A DNA stretch of 64,000 nucleotides from Alteromonas sp. M12 (lineage in GTDB: Bacteria > Pseudomonadota > Gammaproteobacteria > Enterobacterales > Alteromonadaceae). A program made the translations under genes and the position numbers. Where the stretch lies: the NCBI RefSeq assembly GCF_037478005.1, contig NZ_CP144164.1:1798001-1862000 (forward strand). Reading direction: 5' to 3'. Each line of letters begins with the position of its first letter. Within the stretch, counting starts at the first letter, position 1. Of the stretch, positions 60,928-64,000 are shown one piece after another. Under the pieces are notes generated by a model, which searched no databases, was not told the origin of the DNA, and saw nothing but the letters and a program-made list of their open reading frames with translations.

Positions 60928-61644
60928 ATGCTACGGGACATGTCATTAGCGAATATTGAAGAGCAGAGTTTAGATAAACCTACATTTGAAAAATGCATTA
61001 CCGAACCGTTAGAACACGCACCGCGTATTTTACTTTTACATGGATCGATGCGTAAGCGAGCATTTAGTCGATTGGTTGTAGAAGAATGTGCACGTTTACT
61101 GATTCATTTCGGTGCCGATGTGAAAATATTTAATCCTGAGGGTTTACCGCAAACAGATACTGAAGATGAACTTCATCCCAAGGTTAAAGAATTGCGTGAA
61201 CTTATGATGTGGTCAGAGGGGCAGGTATGGTGTTCTCCAGAGCGTCATGGCTCTATGACTAGCATCTTTAAAAGCCAAATTGATTGGGTGCCATTGAATA
61301 TTGGCGGTGTCCGTCCTACCCAAGGTAAGACCCTCGCGGTGATGCAAGTATGTGGAGGCTCGCAATCGTTCAATGTGGTTAATCAGCTACGGGTTTTAGG
61401 CCGCTGGATGCGCATGGTGACGATTCCTAATCAATCAAGCGTGGCTAAAGCGTATTTGGAGTTTGATGAAAACGATCGAATGAAGCCTTCCGCTTATTAC
61501 AATCGAATTGTCGATGTGATGGAAGAGCTAATGAAGTTCACCTTATTGCTACGTAACAATAAAGATTATTTTGTTGATCGCTATTCTGAACGTGTTGAAT
61601 CTGCTGAGCAATTAAGCCAGCGAGTAAATCAACGTTCAATATAA
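60928..61644 (+). CDS. arsH: ArsH, NADPH-dependent FMN reductase-like organoarsenical oxidase
   Basis: 238 aa, starting two bases after arsC. '[42 protein letters not shown]' is the FMN-binding GS.R..S motif of ArsH; '[23 protein letters not shown]', '[47 protein letters not shown]' and '[25 protein letters not shown]' complete the family. It oxidises trivalent methyl-/aryl-arsenicals and may also act as an H2O2-forming flavin reductase. Spacing to neighbours indicates one operon. Confidence 0.95.
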   Translation: MLRDMSLANIEEQSLDKPTFEKCITEPLEHAPRILLLHGSMRKRAFSRLVVEECARLLIHFGADVKIFNPEGLPQTDTEDELHPKVKELRELMMWSEGQVWCSPERHGSMTSIFKSQIDWVPLNIGGVRPTQGKTLAVMQVCGGSQSFNVVNQLRVLGRWMRMVTIPNQSSVAKAYLEFDENDRMKPSAYYNRIVDVMEELMKFTLLLRNNKDYFVDRYSERVESAEQLSQRVNQRSI

Positions 61645-61657
61645 AAGGAGAAACCAC

Positions 61658-62677
61658 ATGGGATTGTTTGAGCGTTTCTTATCTGTTTGGGTTGGTCTGG
61701 CTATAATCGTGGGTATTTTCGCTGGCAGTATCGCACCGGATGCATTTGCGGTGATTGCAAGTTTTGAGTATGCCCATGTCAATATTGTTATTGCCGTTTT
61801 AATTTGGCTAATGATTTATCCAATGATGGTACAAATTGACTTTTCATCAATTAAAGATGTAGGGAAAAAACCAAAAGGATTAGTACTTACGCTTGTGGTC
61901 AATTGGTTAATTAAGCCTTTTTCTATGGCATTTTTAGGCTGGTTGTTCTTTAAAGGAATATTCGCCGATTGGGTCGATCCTCAAACCGCAACGGAATATA
62001 TCGCAGGCATGATCTTACTCGGTGTGGCTCCTTGTACCGCGATGGTGTTTGTTTGGAGTCAACTGATCAAAGGTGACGCTAATTATACTTTGGTGCAGGT
62101 CTCTTTAAATGACATTATTATGATATTCGCATTTGCGCCTATTGCCGGATTATTGTTGGGTGTAACGGATATTACAGTACCTTGGGATACCCTGTTTCTA
62201 TCGGTTGTTTTGTATGTATTAATTCCTCTAGTCGCAGGCGTGATTACTCGTAAAAAATTAGATAAATCAGATGACCATTCTAAATTAGAACAGTTTCTTG
62301 CAACGATGAAACCTTGGTCGATCATTGGCTTGTTAGCCACAGTGACTTTGTTATTTGCTTTTCAGTCGGAAACGATTTTGGCGAAACCCGAAGCTATCGT
62401 ATTAATTGCGATTCCGCTGTTGATTCAAACTTACGGTATTTTTGCGATTGCTTATTTTATTGCAAAGAAAATGAAGCTGCCCCATAACGTCGCGGCACCA
62501 GCTTGTATGATAGGTACCTCAAACTTTTTTGAACTGGCTGTTGCGGTTGCAATTTCGTTGTTTGGTTTACATTCAGGGGCTGCTTTAGCAACTGTCGTTG
62601 GTGTGCTGGTAGAGGTACCCGTTATGTTGTCATTAGTTTGGTTTGCAAATCGAACTCGTCATTGGTTTACAGAATAA
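61658..62677 (+). CDS. ACR3-family arsenite exporter
   Basis: 339 aa with AAAGGAG before the ATG and about ten membrane segments. '[20 protein letters not shown]', '[24 protein letters not shown]', '[17 protein letters not shown]', and '[45 protein letters not shown]' containing the Cys essential in ACR3; '[21 protein letters not shown]' near the end. It expels arsenite driven by the proton gradient. This is ACR3 (often annotated arsB), not the 12-segment ArsB type. Confidence 0.94.
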   Translation: MGLFERFLSVWVGLAIIVGIFAGSIAPDAFAVIASFEYAHVNIVIAVLIWLMIYPMMVQIDFSSIKDVGKKPKGLVLTLVVNWLIKPFSMAFLGWLFFKGIFADWVDPQTATEYIAGMILLGVAPCTAMVFVWSQLIKGDANYTLVQVSLNDIIMIFAFAPIAGLLLGVTDITVPWDTLFLSVVLYVLIPLVAGVITRKKLDKSDDHSKLEQFLATMKPWSIIGLLATVTLLFAFQSETILAKPEAIVLIAIPLLIQTYGIFAIAYFIAKKMKLPHNVAAPACMIGTSNFFELAVAVAISLFGLHSGAALATVVGVLVEVPVMLSLVWFANRTRHWFTE

Positions 62678-62695
62678 CCGTTTGGAGGATGAAAA

Positions 62696-63697
62696 ATGTT
62701 CGCCGTGTTCACTCAACTAGCTGATTGGATAGCCTATTCTTTATTGAAGTTGACCCCCGAGTCAAAGTTGGGTGACGCAGTTCATTTTTTTGTTGAAGAC
62801 GTTAGTAAGATATTCGTTTTATTGATTGTCATGATTTACGTCATTGCGTTGTTACGCGCTTCAATGAAAGTTGAGCGTGTGAGGGATTACCTTGCTGGTA
62901 AGAATAAAGGCGTGGGTTACATGCTTGGTTCAGCTTTTGGTGCGATAACACCGTTTTGTTCTTGTTCAAGTATCCCGGTATTTCTTGGTTTTACCTCTGC
63001 CGGCATTCCAGTCGGGATTACGATGGCTTTTCTGCTGACCTCGCCATTGGTGAATGAAGTTGCGGTATTGTTGTTGATGAGTTTGCTTGGTTGGAAGTTT
63101 ACCTTAATTTACGTTGTGACTGGCATAACCGTTGGGATTGTTGGAGGTTTCTTTTTAGACAGTATTAAAGCCGAGCGCTGGTTACAATCCTTTGCCGCTG
63201 AAGCTCTCCACAAGGGGCAAAATAAACCCACTTCTGTGAATTCAACGGTAACGTCAGCACCCACTAAAATCCCCTTCTCACAAAGGCATCAATTCGCTAA
63301 AGATGAAGCCCTCGAAATATTTGGTCGAGTGTGGAAATGGGTAATAATAGGTGTTGGTCTAGGTGCTGCACTGCATGGTTTTGTGCCAGATGGTTGGATT
63401 GAACAACATCTTGGAAATGGCCAGTGGTGGTCTGTTCCAGCGGCAGTATTATTAGGGATTCCGCTGTATTCAAATGCGACTGGCGTTATACCCATTATGG
63501 AGAGTTTGATTGTTAATGGCTTACCGATAGGCACAACATTGGCCTTTTGTATGAGTACGGTTGCTGCGAGCTTTCCTGAATTTATTTTGCTTAAACAAGT
63601 GATGCAATGGCGCTTATTGGCGATTGTTTTTATCATGTTGTTAGTATCATTTTCTATTGTGGGTTGGATATTTAACGCATTTTCTTTTTTATTGTGA
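62696..63697 (+). CDS. ArsP-like permease (DUF318 family)
   Basis: 333 aa with about eight membrane segments in two halves. 'GSAFGAITPFCSCSSIPVFLGFTSAGIPVGITMAFLLTSPLVNEVA' contains the 'TPFCSCSS' motif of ArsP/DUF318 permeases, and the second half has 'GIPLYSNATGVIPIMESLIVNGLPIGTTLAFCMSTVAASFPEFILLKQVM'. A central loop (~165-210) is soluble. Members export trivalent organoarsenicals; within an ars operon this or a related arsenic/metal export role is likely. Followed after eight bases by a small thioredoxin, a common pairing for this family. Confidence 0.88.
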   Translation: MFAVFTQLADWIAYSLLKLTPESKLGDAVHFFVEDVSKIFVLLIVMIYVIALLRASMKVERVRDYLAGKNKGVGYMLGSAFGAITPFCSCSSIPVFLGFTSAGIPVGITMAFLLTSPLVNEVAVLLLMSLLGWKFTLIYVVTGITVGIVGGFFLDSIKAERWLQSFAAEALHKGQNKPTSVNSTVTSAPTKIPFSQRHQFAKDEALEIFGRVWKWVIIGVGLGAALHGFVPDGWIEQHLGNGQWWSVPAAVLLGIPLYSNATGVIPIMESLIVNGLPIGTTLAFCMSTVAASFPEFILLKQVMQWRLLAIVFIMLLVSFSIVGWIFNAFSFLL

Positions 63698-63705
63698 GGT
63701 GATTT

Positions 63706-63942
63706 ATGAAACATATAAAAGTATTAGGTACGGGTTGTTCTAAATGTATTAAAACTGCAGAGTTATTTGAAAAGTACGCAAAAGAGTTAAATGTGGCGAT
63801 TGATGTCACAAAAGAAACCGATCCTCGGGTGATTATGGCTTACGGTGTAATGAGTACGCCAGCGGTAGTGATGGAAGAGGAGTTAGTTCACTCTGGTTCA
63901 ATTCCCAACAGTACTCAAGTTAAAGAGTGGCTCGCCGAGTAG
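63706..63942 (+). CDS. Small thioredoxin-family protein (TM0996/MTH895 type)
   Basis: 78 aa with a CxxC at C11/C14 in 'VLGTGCSKCIKTAELFEKY' and the cis-Pro strand 'YGVMSTPAVVMEEELVHSG'. Short redox proteins of this type often follow DUF318/ArsP permeases and may reduce the permease or its substrate. Cytoplasmic, no signal. It probably is the last gene of the ars operon; the remaining 58 bases of the window show no gene or clear terminator. Confidence 0.9.
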   Translation: MKHIKVLGTGCSKCIKTAELFEKYAKELNVAIDVTKETDPRVIMAYGVMSTPAVVMEEELVHSGSIPNSTQVKEWLAE

Positions 63943-64000
63943 CGTTTTCGCATAAACGAATGTTTTACGTAAACTCAATTCACTCAGGTTTTGAGTTTTC

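Overview
The window is a 64 kb stretch of a moderately AT-rich gammaproteobacterial chromosome. The gene set points to the marine Alteromonadaceae (Alteromonas/Paraglaciecola/Glaciecola type): a TonB receptor next to a TPR-sulfotransferase, amylosucrase-based sucrose use, a periplasmic catalase-peroxidase, DUF885 and DUF5117-type peptidases, and a gammaproteobacterial-type PII protein. This assignment rests on family recognition only. No rRNA, tRNA, CRISPR array, integrase, transposase or insertion sequence was seen.

Region 1 (1-22643, all + strand) is the most notable part: most of an extracellular contractile injection system (eCIS, phage-tail-like). It holds the 3' end of a tail sheath gene, inner tube, an Afp7-type tube-initiator-like protein, a 56-aa DUF5908-like protein, separate hub (gpD-like) and spike (gpV-like) genes, a 614-aa protein with a ~40-residue hydrophobic segment, gp25, baseplate J, a beta-propeller/gpI tail protein, a possible tape measure, an Afp15-like AAA+ ATPase, two proteins sharing an N-terminal 'F.G.xL..D' domain, and a DUF4157 protein. 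The last joins DUF4157 and a peptidoglycan-binding-like segment to a C-terminal domain with a His/Cys pair resembling clan CD (caspase-like) peptidases. Most genes overlap by 1-8 bases, so the block is probably one translationally coupled operon. The 5' part (promoter, sheath start, any cap protein) lies outside the window.

Region 2 (22.7-31.2 kb) holds housekeeping and stress genes: a CDF metal exporter and DUF3703 gene behind a classic 19-bp-spacer MerR promoter with a divergent MerR gene; glnB; an exported KatG; a VOC protein divergent from a LysR regulator with a perfect operator-like palindrome; glgC and a rhodanese.

Region 3 (31.3-37.5 kb) is a sucrose module: MFS transporter, LacI regulator, amylosucrase (catalytic residues at the classical positions 286/328/393) and a ROK fructokinase. 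Sucrose would be imported and converted to alpha-glucan plus fructose, and the fructose phosphorylated.

Region 4 (37.6-59.1 kb) contains an FtsX-type ABC transporter fused by overlaps to a MoeB/ThiF gene, a DUF885 peptidase, a type-B carboxylesterase, an NAD-salvage group (nadD-like, nicotinamidase, pncB), an M20 peptidase, gnd, a CE2-like esterase, a structured intergenic segment ending in an orphan terminator (candidate small RNA), a TonB receptor, a TPR-sulfotransferase, dgkA, a dimeric dUTPase and a DUF5117-type zinc protease.

Region 5 (59.3-63.9 kb) is a PepSY-like membrane protein followed by an arsenic operon: ArsR, LMW-phosphatase-type arsenate reductase, ArsH, ACR3 arsenite exporter, ArsP-like permease and a small thioredoxin. 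It has a strong promoter overlapped by tandem operator-like repeats.
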